NCBI GenBank assembly: GCA_963728165.1
Contig: CAVSIY010000005.1
Location: forward strand, 77,849 to 141,848
Direction: 5' to 3'
Length of the DNA: 64,000 bases
From: Hyphomicrobium_A sp963728165
GTDB taxonomy: Bacteria; Pseudomonadota; Alphaproteobacteria; Rhizobiales; Hyphomicrobiaceae
Shown here piece after piece: positions 36,420-45,480 of this stretch. The stretch's first letter is position 1; each line of letters begins with the position of its first letter. The notes under the pieces are model-generated. The model was not told where the DNA came from. It ran no database searches and saw only the letters and a list, made by a program, of their open reading frames with translations. Both the position numbers and the translations under genes were made by a program.

Positions 36420-37628
36420 TTACGTGTGCGCCCGTGCGAGCGCCGCCACACCCGGCAGCTCGCGGCCCTCGAGCCATTCGAGGAAGGCGCCGCCTGCCGT
36501 CGACACATAAGTGAAATCGCCGGTTGCCCCCGCCGCGTTGAGGGCCGCCACCGTATCGCCGCCGCCGGCGACCGTGGTGAGCGCGCCTGCCTTGGTGAGG
36601 CGCGCGGCCTCGCGGGCGAGCGCGAACGTGCCCTCGCCGAAGGGCGGGATCTCGAAGGCGCCGAGCGGGCCGTTCCACAACAGCGTCCTGCACTCCTTCA
36701 AGACGTCGCACATGTGCGCAATCGACTTGGGCCCGACGTCGAGGATCATGGCATCGCTCGGCACCGCGAGCGTCGGCACGACGGCGTGCGTTTCGCCCGC
36801 GCGGAACGCGCGCGCGATCACCGCATCCTCCGGCAGCACCACGGCGCAGCCTTTATGCTTGGCGGCCGTCATGATCTCGCGCGCCTCGCCGACGAGGTCG
36901 GGCTCGGCCAGCGACTTGCCGATGTCGACGCCGTGCGACAATAGGAAGGTGTTGGCCATGCCGCCGCCGATGATGAGCTTGTCCACCTTGTCCAACAGGT
37001 GCCTCAGGATCGGGATCTTGGTCGAGACCTTGGCGCCGCCGACCAGCGCCGCGACCGGTCGCTGCGGATGATCGAGCACGGTGCGCAGCGCGTTGATCTC
37101 CTCCAGCATCAACGGGCCGGCGTAGGTCGGAAGATAGTGGGTGATGCCGTCGGTCGAGGCGTGCGCGCGGTGCGCGGCCGAGAAGGCGTCGTCGACGTAG
37201 AGGTCGCCGCAGCGCGCAAGCTTCTTGGCGAATTCGGAATCGTTCTTCTCCTCGCCCTTGTGGAAGCGCAGGTTCTCCAGAACCGCGATCTCGCCGGGGC
37301 CCAGAGCATTGACGGCGCTCTCCGCCGTCTGCCCGATGCACTCGGGCACGAATTGTATGGGCCGCTCGAGCAGATCGCCGAGCTTGGCCGCGACGGGACG
37401 GAGCGACAGCACCGGATCGGGGCCGTCCTTGGGCCGGCCGAAATGCGAGATGACGACGACGCGTGCCCCGCGCTCGCACAAGTCGCGCAAACCGGGAAGC
37501 AGCCGCTCCAGCCGCGTCGCGTCGGTCACGACGCCATCCTTGACCGGCACGTTGAGATCTGCGCGCACGAGGACGCGCTTATTGGCAACGTCCACGTTGG
37601 CGATCGGCTTCAGCCTGTCGAGATCCAT
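36420..37628 (-). CDS. pgk: phosphoglycerate kinase
   Basis: 402-aa glycolytic and gluconeogenic enzyme that interconverts 1,3-bisphosphoglycerate and 3-phosphoglycerate. ATG 37628. The signature RVLVRADLNVPVKDG (residues 18-32), the FGRPK loop, and the nucleotide site GGGDTVAALN near the C-terminus are all present. Only 13 bases separate it from tkt; the gap gene often found between tkt and pgk in alphaproteobacteria is missing. Confidence 0.97.
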   Translation of the reverse strand: MDLDRLKPIANVDVANKRVLVRADLNVPVKDGVVTDATRLERLLPGLRDLCERGARVVVISHFGRPKDGPDPVLSLRPVAAKLGDLLERPIQFVPECIGQTAESAVNALGPGEIAVLENLRFHKGEEKNDSEFAKKLARCGDLYVDDAFSAAHRAHASTDGITHYLPTYAGPLMLEEINALRTVLDHPQRPVAALVGGAKVSTKIPILRHLLDKVDKLIIGGGMANTFLLSHGVDIGKSLAEPDLVGEAREIMTAAKHKGCAVVLPEDAVIARAFRAGETHAVVPTLAVPSDAMILDVGPKSIAHMCDVLKECRTLLWNGPLGAFEIPPFGEGTFALAREAARLTKAGALTTVAGGGDTVAALNAAGATGDFTYVSTAGGAFLEWLEGRELPGVAALARAHT

Positions 37629-37641
37629 GCCGGTCACGATG

Positions 37642-39654
37642 TCACTTCTTGAGCAGACCATGCACGGTCTCGATGACGGTCTTGGCGGTGAGGCCGAAGT
37701 GCTCGTAAAGCTTCGGCGCCGGGGCCGACGCCCCGAAATCGGAGAGGCCGACGAAGCGTCCGCCCTCGCCCAGCCACTCGTACCAGCTCTGCGCCACGCC
37801 CGCCTCGATGGCAACGCGCGGGGCGCTGCCCAGCACCGAAGCGCGGTAGCTTGCATCCTGCGCGCGGAAGAGCTCCATCGACGGCATCGACACGACGGCG
37901 GCGCGCATGCCGTCGGCGGCGAGCGCGTCGGCCGCATCGACCGCGATCCCCACCTCAGAGCCGGTCGCCATCAGGGTGACGTGGCGCCCGCCCTCAGGCT
38001 CGCGCAGCACGTAGGCGCCCTTGGCGCTCAGGTTCTCGGCTGTGGGCGCAGTTCGCAGGTTGGGGACAGCCTGGCGCGACAGCGCCAGGATCGACGGGTT
38101 CTGGGTATGCGTCAGCGCGATCTCCCAGCACTCGGCCGTCTCCACACCGTCCGCCGGACGCATGACGATCAGGTGCGGCATGGCACGCAGCGCCGACAGA
38201 TGCTCGATCGGCTGGTGCGTCGGGCCGTCCTCGCCGAGCCCGATCGAATCGTGCGTCATCACGTAGATCACACGCTGGCGCATCAGCGCCGAGAGGCGGA
38301 TCGCCGCGCGGCAGTAGTCGGTGAAAACCAGGAAGGTGCCGCCGTAGGGGATGAAGCCGCCGTTGAGGGCGATGCCGTTCATCACCGCACCCATGGCGTG
38401 CTCGCGCACGCCGTAGTGGATGTAGTTGCCGGAGAAATCGCCCTTGGAAATGTCCTTATGCAGTTTGGTGCGCGTGCCGTTGGAGCCGGTGAGGTCGGCC
38501 GAGCCGCCGATCAGCTCCGGCAGCAGCGGCAGCACGCGCTCCAGCGTCATCTGCGACCACACGCGCGTCGCGCGCTTGGCCTCGTCGGCCGCGAAGACCG
38601 GTTTCGCCTCGGCGATCGCCGCGGCGACGGCCGGCATCTCTGCGGCACCGGCCGGCTCGGCAAGGGCCGCAGCGGCGGCGGCATTGCCGGCAACGCGAGC
38701 CTTCCACGCCGCGCGCTCCTTGGCGCCGCGCGCGCCGACCGCACGCCAGGCGGACAGCACCGGCTCAGGGATCTCGAAGGGCGGATAGGGCCAGTGAAGC
38801 TTCGCGCGCGCGCCCTTGATCTCCTCCTCGCCCAGCGGCTCGCCGTGCGTGGACGATTTGCCGGCCTTGGTCGGCGCGCCATAGCCGATCGTCGTCTTGC
38901 AGGCGATGAGCCATGGCTTGGAGGAATCCGCGCGCGCCTTGGTGAGCGCGTCTGCGACCGCTTTGGGGTCTTGGCCGTCGACGCTCAGCGTGTTCCAGCC
39001 TGAGGCCCTGAAGCGCGCGGGCTGGTCGTCGGAAACGCTGAGACTCGTCGGCCCGTCGATCGAGATGCCGTTGTCGTCGAACAGCAAGATCAGCTTGCCG
39101 AGCCCAAGATGTCCAGCGAGCGAGATCGCCTCGTGCGAAATGCCTTCCATCAGGCAGCCGTCGCCGGCGATGACGTAAGTGTAGTGGTCGATGACGTCGG
39201 AGCCGAGCCGGGCATTCAGCATGCGCTCGGCGAGCGCCATGCCGACCGCATTGGCGACGCCCTGACCCAGGGGCCCCGTCGTCGTCTCGATGCCGGGCGC
39301 ATGCCCGTACTCGGGATGGCCTGCCGTCTTGGAGCCGAGCTGGCGGAAGCGCTTGATCTCGCCGATGTCCATGCCCGGATAGCCGGTAAGATAGAGCAGC
39401 GCATAGAGCAGCATCGAGCCGTGGCCTGCCGACAAGACGAAGCGGTCGCGGTTCGCCCACTTGGGATCGGAGGCATCAAAGCGCAGAAACTCGCCGAAGA
39501 GCACGGTCGCCACGTCGGCCATGCCCATCGGCATGCCGGGATGGCCGGACTTCGCCGCCTGCACCGCGTCCATCGCCAGTGCCCGGATGGCGTTCGCCAT
39601 GTCCTGGTGCGCGACGGCCTCAACCGGCGTCGTCTTCTCGCGCGCCTCGCTCAT
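37642..39654 (-). CDS. tkt: transketolase
   Basis: 670-aa thiamine-diphosphate enzyme of the pentose phosphate/Calvin pathways. ATG 39654 preceded by AAGGAT. Landmarks: SGHPGMPMGMADVATVLF at the N-terminus, the TPP motif GDGCLMEGISHEAISLAGHL with the following DDNGISIDG, and the pyrimidine domain HDSIGLGEDGPTHQPIEHL. First gene of the tkt-pgk-ccdA-thiD unit; a 147-base gap separates it from the upstream sugar kinase gene. Confidence 0.97.
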   Translation of the reverse strand: MSEAREKTTPVEAVAHQDMANAIRALAMDAVQAAKSGHPGMPMGMADVATVLFGEFLRFDASDPKWANRDRFVLSAGHGSMLLYALLYLTGYPGMDIGEIKRFRQLGSKTAGHPEYGHAPGIETTTGPLGQGVANAVGMALAERMLNARLGSDVIDHYTYVIAGDGCLMEGISHEAISLAGHLGLGKLILLFDDNGISIDGPTSLSVSDDQPARFRASGWNTLSVDGQDPKAVADALTKARADSSKPWLIACKTTIGYGAPTKAGKSSTHGEPLGEEEIKGARAKLHWPYPPFEIPEPVLSAWRAVGARGAKERAAWKARVAGNAAAAAALAEPAGAAEMPAVAAAIAEAKPVFAADEAKRATRVWSQMTLERVLPLLPELIGGSADLTGSNGTRTKLHKDISKGDFSGNYIHYGVREHAMGAVMNGIALNGGFIPYGGTFLVFTDYCRAAIRLSALMRQRVIYVMTHDSIGLGEDGPTHQPIEHLSALRAMPHLIVMRPADGVETAECWEIALTHTQNPSILALSRQAVPNLRTAPTAENLSAKGAYVLREPEGGRHVTLMATGSEVGIAVDAADALAADGMRAAVVSMPSMELFRAQDASYRASVLGSAPRVAIEAGVAQSWYEWLGEGGRFVGLSDFGASAPAPKLYEHFGLTAKTVIETVHGLLKK

Positions 39655-39801
39655 GGACCCATCCTTTTCTAAGGCGGTTGCTCGGGGCGGGCGCTCGCGC
39701 ACGCCCACGTTTGTGTCAGGCACGGTTTAGCGATGCCGATGGCCGGCGTCTACGCCCGCTGGGCTGGAAGCCCCCAGGCGGCTTCGCGCCGGCTTTGAGC
39801 T

Positions 39802-40713
39802 CTAATTGGGCAATTCGTGCTCGGCGAGGAAGGACTGGAGCTCCTCGCGCGTCGGCAGACCGGAGCGGGCGCCGAGGCGGCGGCACTTCAGGGCGGATAC
39901 CGCTGCGGCGATGCGGGCGCAGTCCGGTATCGCGCGGCCACCCGCGAGCGCCCACGCAAATGCCCCATGAAAGGCATCGCCCGCCCCGGTGGTGTCGACG
40001 ACCTCCAGAGCGAACGCCGGCTGGCGGCCGCTTTCGCCATCCCTGCCTACCCAGAAGTAGCCTTTGGGCCCGCGTGTCACGCCGGCATGCCTGACGCCCA
40101 ACTTGAGCACGGCCGCAAGGCGGCCGGCATCGTCGTCACCGGGAACGAAGGTCTCGAGCGCCGGCCCGGAGAAGATCGCGTAGTCAGAGAGGCTAAGGAA
40201 CTCGCGCAGATCGCCGCCCCCGCCGAGATCGGCGTCGAGGATCGTGGGTACGCCTTGGATGCGCGCGGCGGCAAAGGCGGCGCGCGTGCCTTCCACCCAG
40301 CGCATGTCGCTCATCACGGCAGCGGCCTCGCCGACGCGATAGAGCGGCAGCCAGGCAGGATCCATCGACATGGCGTGATCGCGCTCGCCGATGACGAGGC
40401 GGTCTCCCTTCTTGTCGACGATGACGGCGGAGGTGGACGAGCGCGCACCCTCGTGCACCTTGACGAAGCTCACGTCGACGCCATCGGCCTCAAGGAGGGC
40501 GCGGATTCTCTCTCCGGCCGCGTCGGCGCCGGTGCGGCTCCACAGCTCGACCGCGCCGCCGAGGCGCGCGATGGCGGCGGCTGCATTCGCCGCCATGCCG
40601 CCGCCGCTCTCGATGTGCTCGAGCGAGCGGACCTTGGTGGGCGATGGCGGGAACGCCTCGATGCGATAGACGTAATCGAGAGCCGCATGCCCGACGCAGA
40701 TCACAGGCTTCAC
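39802..40713 (-). CDS. PfkB/ribokinase-family carbohydrate kinase
   Basis: 303-aa sugar kinase. GTG start at 40713 overlaps the stop codon of the antiporter gene upstream (GTGA). The N-terminal signature GGGMAANAAAAIARLGG (about 37-53) and the C-terminal ATP/anion-hole motif DTTGAGDAFHGAF (about 238-250) identify the family. Substrate is not deducible; proximity to transketolase and phosphoglycerate kinase suggests a role in sugar phosphate metabolism (inference). Confidence 0.92.
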   Translation of the reverse strand: MKPVICVGHAALDYVYRIEAFPPSPTKVRSLEHIESGGGMAANAAAAIARLGGAVELWSRTGADAAGERIRALLEADGVDVSFVKVHEGARSSTSAVIVDKKGDRLVIGERDHAMSMDPAWLPLYRVGEAAAVMSDMRWVEGTRAAFAAARIQGVPTILDADLGGGGDLREFLSLSDYAIFSGPALETFVPGDDDAGRLAAVLKLGVRHAGVTRGPKGYFWVGRDGESGRQPAFALEVVDTTGAGDAFHGAFAWALAGGRAIPDCARIAAAVSALKCRRLGARSGLPTREELQSFLAEHELPN

Positions 40714-42530
40714 CGTGCGCCCTCCTCCGCCTGCGTCGCCTCACGCAGCCGCTCCTCCTCGGCGGCGTCCTCCTCGAACAGCTTCTCCAACGTCTTGACG
40801 TCGCTGCGCGCCCGCTCGCGCAGCCGCTCCATGTCGCTCGCAAGCTTGTAATCCTCGGTGAGGCGCCGCTCGTCGTGGGTGCGGAACGTGTGCGTGATGC
40901 GCTCGGCCTCGCGATCGGGCATGCCGAGCCCTTTCAAGAGCTGCTTGGTGACGTCGAGGGCGGAGAGAAAGGTCGAGCGCTGCAGGTAGGTGACCCCGAG
41001 ATCGAGCAAGCGGTGCGCGTGGGCGCGATTGCGGGCGCGGGCGTAGATCGGCAGATCGGGATATTGGGACCGCACCAGCTCGGCGGTGCGCATCGAGGCC
41101 TCGACGTCATCGATGGCGAGCACGAAGGCGCGGGCCGCATGTGCGTCCGCGGCGTCGAGGATGTCCGGCCGGCTGGCGTCGCCGTAGAACGCCTGGCTGC
41201 CGAACCGCTTCACGAACTCGACCTGCTCGGCGTCGATATCGAGCGCGGTGAAGGGAATGCGCTTGGCCGTGAGAACACGGGCGACGATTTGGCCGAAACG
41301 TCCGAAGCCAGCGATGATGACGTGGCCGTCGTTCTCAGGTGGCGTATCGTATTTGGGCGTGGTCTTGCGCCGCCGCGACAACAGCTCCTCGAGCTTGAGC
41401 ATGATCGGCGTCGCCGCCATCGACAGCGTCACCACGATGGTCAGAAGCTCGCTCATATCCCACGTCAGCGCCCCGCTGGTGAAGCCGACAGTGAACAGCA
41501 CGAAGGCGAACTCGCCGCCCTGGGCGAGCGCCAGGCCGAGCCGGCGCGCCGGACCCGGCTCCAGCCCCTGCCAGCGGCCCAGCGCATAGAGCACGACCGC
41601 CTTGATGGCGACGAGCCCGGCGACGAGGGCCAGAATGCGTCCGGGCTCCTCGACCAGGAGCTTCAAGTCGATGGTCATGCCGATCGCGGTGAAGAACAAC
41701 CCCAGCAGCAGGCCTTCGAAGGGCTGGATGTCGGCCTCGAGCTGGTGGCGGTAGGACGACTCGGCCAACAGCGCGCCGGCGATGAAGGCGCCGAGCGAGG
41801 CCGGCACGCCGGCCTGCTGCATCAGGATGGCGAAGCCGACGACCGTCAACAGCGCGGTCGCCGTCATCGCCTCCTTCACGCGCGCCAGCGCGACCAGGCG
41901 CACGAAATGGTCGAGAAGGTAGTGGCCGCCGACGATGACGGCGGCGATGATCCCGAGGCCTTTTGCCGCCGCCAACAGGTCCATCTTGGGCGCCGTCTCG
42001 AGGCCATGGACGGCAAACAGCGGCGCCAGCGCAATGAGCGGGATGGCGGAGAGATCCTGGAACAGCAGCACGGCGAAGCCGAGCCGGCCATGGCGCGCCT
42101 GCAGGTCCCCCGTCTCCTCCATGACTTGCAGCGCGAACGCCGTCGACGACAGCGCCAAGGCGAGGCCCACGAAGATGGCGGTCTGCCATTGCAGGCCGAG
42201 CAGGAGCGCGACGAGCGCCAGAACGAAGCCCGTCGCACCCACTTGCGCAGCTCCGAGCCCGAACACGGCGTTGCGCATCGCCCACAGGCGCTTGGGGCGC
42301 AGCTCCAGCCCGATCACGAACAGCAAGAGCACGATGCCGAACTCGGCGAAGTTGAGGATCTCCTTGGCCTCGTAGTCGGAGAACACCCAGCCGATGGTCG
42401 AGGGCCCGAGCAGCATGCCGGCGACGAGGTAGCCGAGCACGCTCCCGATCCCGAGCCAGCGCGCGAGCGGGGCTGCAATTGCAAGGGCCGCCAAGAGAAC
42501 CGCGGACTCCTGCAGCGTGACGCCAGGCAT
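40710..42530 (-). CDS. CPA2 monovalent cation:proton antiporter with TrkA-N domain (KefB/C-like)
   Basis: 606-aa inner-membrane potassium or sodium/proton antiporter. The first 380 residues are 12-13 hydrophobic segments including the conserved GIVLLLFVIGLELRP and the discontinuous-helix region GALIAGALLAESSY-like segment (here AFIAGALLAESSYRH). A cytoplasmic NAD-binding RCK/TrkA-N domain follows (HVIIAGFGRFGQIVARVL near residue 398), through which NADH or glutathione adducts gate Kef channels. The C-terminal tail is helical and charged. Coupled to the sugar kinase gene by a GTGA overlap. Confidence 0.93.
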   Translation of the reverse strand: MPGVTLQESAVLLAALAIAAPLARWLGIGSVLGYLVAGMLLGPSTIGWVFSDYEAKEILNFAEFGIVLLLFVIGLELRPKRLWAMRNAVFGLGAAQVGATGFVLALVALLLGLQWQTAIFVGLALALSSTAFALQVMEETGDLQARHGRLGFAVLLFQDLSAIPLIALAPLFAVHGLETAPKMDLLAAAKGLGIIAAVIVGGHYLLDHFVRLVALARVKEAMTATALLTVVGFAILMQQAGVPASLGAFIAGALLAESSYRHQLEADIQPFEGLLLGLFFTAIGMTIDLKLLVEEPGRILALVAGLVAIKAVVLYALGRWQGLEPGPARRLGLALAQGGEFAFVLFTVGFTSGALTWDMSELLTIVVTLSMAATPIMLKLEELLSRRRKTTPKYDTPPENDGHVIIAGFGRFGQIVARVLTAKRIPFTALDIDAEQVEFVKRFGSQAFYGDASRPDILDAADAHAARAFVLAIDDVEASMRTAELVRSQYPDLPIYARARNRAHAHRLLDLGVTYLQRSTFLSALDVTKQLLKGLGMPDREAERITHTFRTHDERRLTEDYKLASDMERLRERARSDVKTLEKLFEEDAAEEERLREATQAEEGAR

Positions 42531-43027
42531 GCCTTCTCCTTACCTCCAGCTCGCGGTGCTGCGGGCGCCGTGGCCCCGGGCTACCGGCGAGGGTTTGAGC
42601 CTGCCGACCGTTGAATGCGTCCTCCGTCCCCGTGTGTCCTGCCTTCGAGGGCAGCACATCTCATTCGTTGGGGCGCTGCAAAGTCTAACACGACCCCCAC
42701 TCGCTTTGTTGGCGCGAGCCGCCTCGTGGCGCCTGCGCGCACGGCCGTCATCGCAACGGCGACGGCGGCTAAGTTCCGGTGCTGCGGAAGCAAGCCCCCT
42801 CTTCCCCGTGTTGCAGTGAATCAGCCATACTCGTCCGTAACTTGAGCGACGCTCTCAGCGCTTTTGAGGCTCCCGAATCGGTCCGTTCACCGGTGCGTAA
42901 CCTTAACGTGGCGTTAAACGTTCTTTCCATATCGTGAAAGCGCGTCGGCCGCGATCGCAAGCTGCGAGAGGGTGCGGGACCCGGCCGACGGCAGTTACTG
43001 AGCCATAGGAACAAAGGGGGTCGCGCA
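42531..43027. other. intergenic region with a CtrA-type box
   Basis: About 500 bases between the antiporter gene (minus) and a small membrane-protein gene (plus). The only recognisable element is the CtrA-type site at 42903-42917 listed separately. No gene or RNA was recognised. Confidence 0.5.
42903..42917. promoter_or_regulatory. candidate CtrA-binding site
   Basis: TTAACGTGGCGTTAA is a perfect match to the CtrA full site TTAA-N7-TTAA. It is centred about 118 bases upstream of the small membrane-protein gene at 43028, a normal distance for a regulated promoter. A chance occurrence is possible but uncommon in DNA this rich in GC. Confidence 0.6.
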
Positions 43028-43261
43028 ATGTCTTTCGATCTCGTCATGCGCACGCTTGGGGTCATCACCTGCCTCTATACGGTCGCTTATTTCATCACGT
43101 CCATGAGCGTCGCCGCGCTCAATGCAGCCACCTACAATTCCGGCCCCATGTGCGGGCCCAACGGCTGCGTGGCGATTGCGCGCGAGGAGCGGATGCTCCC
43201 TGGCCAGGGCCGGGATGCGGAGCCCTTGTGGATGGCGGCCTCGCTCCTGCAGCCAGACTGA
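43028..43261 (+). CDS. 77-residue membrane or exported protein of unknown function
   Basis: Starts at ATG 43028 with AGGGGG upstream. A hydrophobic helix covers about residues 8-33 (LGVITCLYTVAYFITSMSVA), followed by a short soluble part with two closely spaced cysteines in PMCGPNGCVAIA. Unlike its neighbours it is on the plus strand. The CtrA-type box in front suggests cell-cycle control. No family recognised. Confidence 0.65.
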   Translation: MSFDLVMRTLGVITCLYTVAYFITSMSVAALNAATYNSGPMCGPNGCVAIAREERMLPGQGRDAEPLWMAASLLQPD

Positions 43262-43296
43262 GCGCGAGCGCCGACCCGAAGAGCGAGCCGAGCGCG

Positions 43297-44169
43297 CTAG
43301 CCCGCGCTCGGTGCTTCGGTCTTCCGCAACTTGACCAGCCGATCGATCGCCATCAGCTCCGCCATCAGGGCTGCAAACTCCTTGAGCGGCAGCATGTTGG
43401 GGCCGTCGGAGGGCGCGGCGTCCGGGTTCTCGTGCGTCTCGATGAAGAGGCCGGCGACGCCGACCGCGACGGCGGCGCGCGCCAGAACCGGCACGAAGCG
43501 GCGGTCGCCGCCCGAGCTCGTCCCCTGCCCGCCCGGCTGCTGCACCGAGTGGGTCGCATCGAAAATCACCGGGCAGCCGGTCTCGGCCATGATGGGAAGC
43601 GCGCGCATGTCGGCGACGAGCGTGTTGTAGCCGAAGGAGGCCCCCCGCTCGGTCAGCAACACGTTTGCGTTGCCCGAGGCGACGATCTTGTGCACGACGT
43701 TCTTCATGTCCCAGGGCGCGAGGAACTGCCCCTTCTTGACCTTGACCACGCGGCCGGTCTTGGCGGCGGCCACCAACAGATCCGTCTGCCGGCACAGGAA
43801 GGCTGGGATCTGCAGAACGTCGACGACGGGGGCAACAAGCGCGCACTGAGCCGCCTCGTGCACGTCGGCGACGACGGGTAGCGACAGCGTCTCGCGGATC
43901 TCGGCGAAGATAGGCAGCGCCGCCTCGAGCCCGATGCCGCGCTTAGCCGACAGCGAGGTGCGGTTCGCCTTGTCGAAGGACGACTTGTAGACGAGACCGA
44001 GCCCGAGCTTCCCCGCGATCTCCTTGAGTGCTGAGGCCATCTCCAGCGCGTGCGAGCGACTCTCCATCTGGCAGGGGCCAGCGAACACGGCGATCGGCGC
44101 CTCATTGGCGACCTCGACCTGGCCGATGACAACGCGCGCATTGGGCTTCAGGGATTCATGCTTGGTCAT
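43297..44169 (-). CDS. kdsA: 3-deoxy-8-phosphooctulonate (KDO-8-P) synthase
   Basis: 290-aa enzyme that condenses phosphoenolpyruvate with arabinose-5-phosphate for lipopolysaccharide synthesis. Motifs include FAGPCQMESRSHALEMA, KSSFDKANRTS and DATHSVQQPGG, then ETHENPDAAPSDGPNMLPL. The Cys at residue 33 in AGPC occupies the position that is Asn in the E. coli enzyme, so this should be the metal-dependent class (known rule, inferred here). In many alphaproteobacteria kdsA directly follows pyrG; here glnK and a GlsB-like gene lie between. Confidence 0.96.
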   Translation of the reverse strand: MTKHESLKPNARVVIGQVEVANEAPIAVFAGPCQMESRSHALEMASALKEIAGKLGLGLVYKSSFDKANRTSLSAKRGIGLEAALPIFAEIRETLSLPVVADVHEAAQCALVAPVVDVLQIPAFLCRQTDLLVAAAKTGRVVKVKKGQFLAPWDMKNVVHKIVASGNANVLLTERGASFGYNTLVADMRALPIMAETGCPVIFDATHSVQQPGGQGTSSGGDRRFVPVLARAAVAVGVAGLFIETHENPDAAPSDGPNMLPLKEFAALMAELMAIDRLVKLRKTEAPSAG

Positions 44170-44208
44170 GGAGGCCTTATAGCATGGGCGCGCGGGGGCA
44201 AACGCAAA

Positions 44209-44233
44209 TGACCGCGCCCACCGGGCGCGGTCA
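44209..44233 (-). terminator. hairpin between glsB-like gene and kdsA
   Basis: Perfect 11-base stem TGACCGCGCCC / GGGCGCGGTCA with a 3-base loop, 24 bases after the stop of the membrane protein gene. On the minus strand it is followed by ATTTGCGTTT, a weak T tract, so it probably terminates the upstream transcript. Confidence 0.65.
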
Positions 44234-44256
44234 CGGGTAGGCGCGAAAACCGGCGC

Positions 44257-44517
44257 TTAAGCGAGGCGCCTCGCGAGGCCGATGATGATGAGCAGGATGA
44301 TCGCCCCGAGCGTGGCCGAGATGATCAGGCCGATGAGATCGGCTCCCCCGAACCCGAGCATGGGAAACAGGTACTGGCCGATGAAGGCGCCGACGACGCC
44401 CACCACGATATTGCCGATGAGCCCGAAGCCGTAGCCCTTGACGACCAGGCCGGCGAGCCAGCCGGCGACGGCCCCGATGATGAGCAGAATGATAAGCGAT
44501 TGAAGATCGATAGGCAT
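44257..44517 (-). CDS. GlsB/YeaQ/YmgE-family stress-response membrane protein
   Basis: 86-aa, three-helix, glycine-rich inner-membrane protein of the transglycosylase-associated family (PF04226). Characteristic segments are IIGAVAGWLAGLVVKGYGFG and IVVGVVGAFIGQYLFPMLG. ATG 44517. The family is often induced by general stress; molecular role unknown. Confidence 0.93.
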   Translation of the reverse strand: MPIDLQSLIILLIIGAVAGWLAGLVVKGYGFGLIGNIVVGVVGAFIGQYLFPMLGFGGADLIGLIISATLGAIILLIIIGLARRLA

Positions 44518-44776
44518 GGTTGCAGCTCCCCTGAAGCAAGCGCTTGTGCTCTTTGGTGCCGCGATCTGACGCCGCGGCCTAGTCCAGAGGACGCACCTCT
44601 TGAAAGCCCCTTGCGGTCACGTCCCCTGCCCGTCCCTTATCGTCCGATTCGGCAAGACCCGCCTCTCGCCGCTGAGGATCAACACATAGATTGGGACGAA
44701 CGGCAAGCGCCGTGGCGCCCTTCCGGGGCCAACGGCGCTGGTTTCTTTGCGGGGCATGTGGGAGCCGGAATCCCGG

Positions 44777-44825
44777 CCCGCCGGGACCGACGCAGGCATC
44801 GCCTGCGCCTCAGATCCCGGCGGGA
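44777..44825 (-). other. two-level hairpin downstream of glnK
   Basis: Outer arms CCCGCCGGGA / TCCCGGCGGG enclose an inner perfect stem CGCAGGC-ATC-GCCTGCG. It begins 24 bases after the glnK stop. It likely ends or protects the glnK transcript; without a T tract it may instead be a structured 3' element. The rest of the 332-base gap (44518-44849) has no gene. Confidence 0.45.
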
Positions 44826-44849
44826 TGGGCCACGAGCAGGCCGTGCCGA

Positions 44850-45188
44850 TTAGAGAGCGGCGTCGGCCGTCTCGCCCGTGCGGATGCGCATCATCTGCTC
44901 AATCGGCGACACGAAGATCTTGCCGTCGCCAATTGAGCCGGTGTTGGCCGCCTGGCGGATCGCCGCAACGACTGCCTCGGCCTGGCCGCCAGACACGGCC
45001 ACCTCGATCTTGACCTTGGGCAGCAGGTTCACGGTGTACTCGGCGCCGCGATAGACCTCGGTGTGCCCCTTCTGGCGGCCGAAGCCCTTGACCTCGGTGA
45101 CGGTCATGCCGTTGACGCCAAGCCCCGTCAGGGCCCCGCGCACATCGTCGAGCTTGAAGGGTTTGATGATCGCTGTAACGAGCTTCAT
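44850..45188 (-). CDS. glnK: PII nitrogen regulatory protein
   Basis: 112-aa trimeric PII signal protein that senses 2-oxoglutarate, ATP/ADP and glutamine state. ATG 45188 is spaced 9 bases from AGGAG; an ATG three codons upstream sits too close. The T-loop KGHTEVYRGAEYTVN carries Tyr51, the uridylylation site. The C-terminal signature is GDGKIFVSPIEQMMRIRTGE. PII genes usually sit beside amtB or glnA, but neither is here. A sigma54-type promoter lies about 90 bases upstream, matching nitrogen control; naming GlnK rather than GlnB is by resemblance only. Confidence 0.92.
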   Translation of the reverse strand: MKLVTAIIKPFKLDDVRGALTGLGVNGMTVTEVKGFGRQKGHTEVYRGAEYTVNLLPKVKIEVAVSGGQAEAVVAAIRQAANTGSIGDGKIFVSPIEQMMRIRTGETADAAL

Positions 45189-45277
45189 GGGGAGCATCTC
45201 CTTGTGTTGTCCCTAGCCTCTGAATGACCACAGCCGGTCTTTCCGCAGCCGGCCTATGGTTAATGCCCATAGAGGCA

Positions 45278-45293
45278 ATCAAGACCCGTGCCA
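45278..45293 (-). promoter_or_regulatory. candidate sigma54 promoter of glnK
   Basis: On the minus strand TGGCACGGGTCTTGAT matches the -24/-12 consensus TGGCAC-N5-TTGCW with a single change (TTGAT). It lies 90-105 bases upstream of the glnK start codon. No clear NtrC enhancer was found nearby. Confidence 0.6.
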
Positions 45294-45480
45294 GAACCGC
45301 GAGTGGCGATCTAAGTGCTGAATAAACATTAGTAAATTGCAGTTTGAGCGGGTCTTGAGCCATCCTCTCCAACAGAACGAATCTGCATGGCTGCCTATAT
45401 TTCAGTCAGGTATTGGCGAGGAAACAACACGTCGGCCGCAGCGCAACCGAGCCGCTTGCGCTGCATCCAAGGGCATCGGA

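Noticed and set aside
37629..37937. N-terminal extension of phosphoglycerate kinase by about 100 codons
   Set aside because: The extension lies entirely within the 3' end of tkt in another frame and has no similarity to the kinase; the start MDLDRLKPI at 37628 matches the family.
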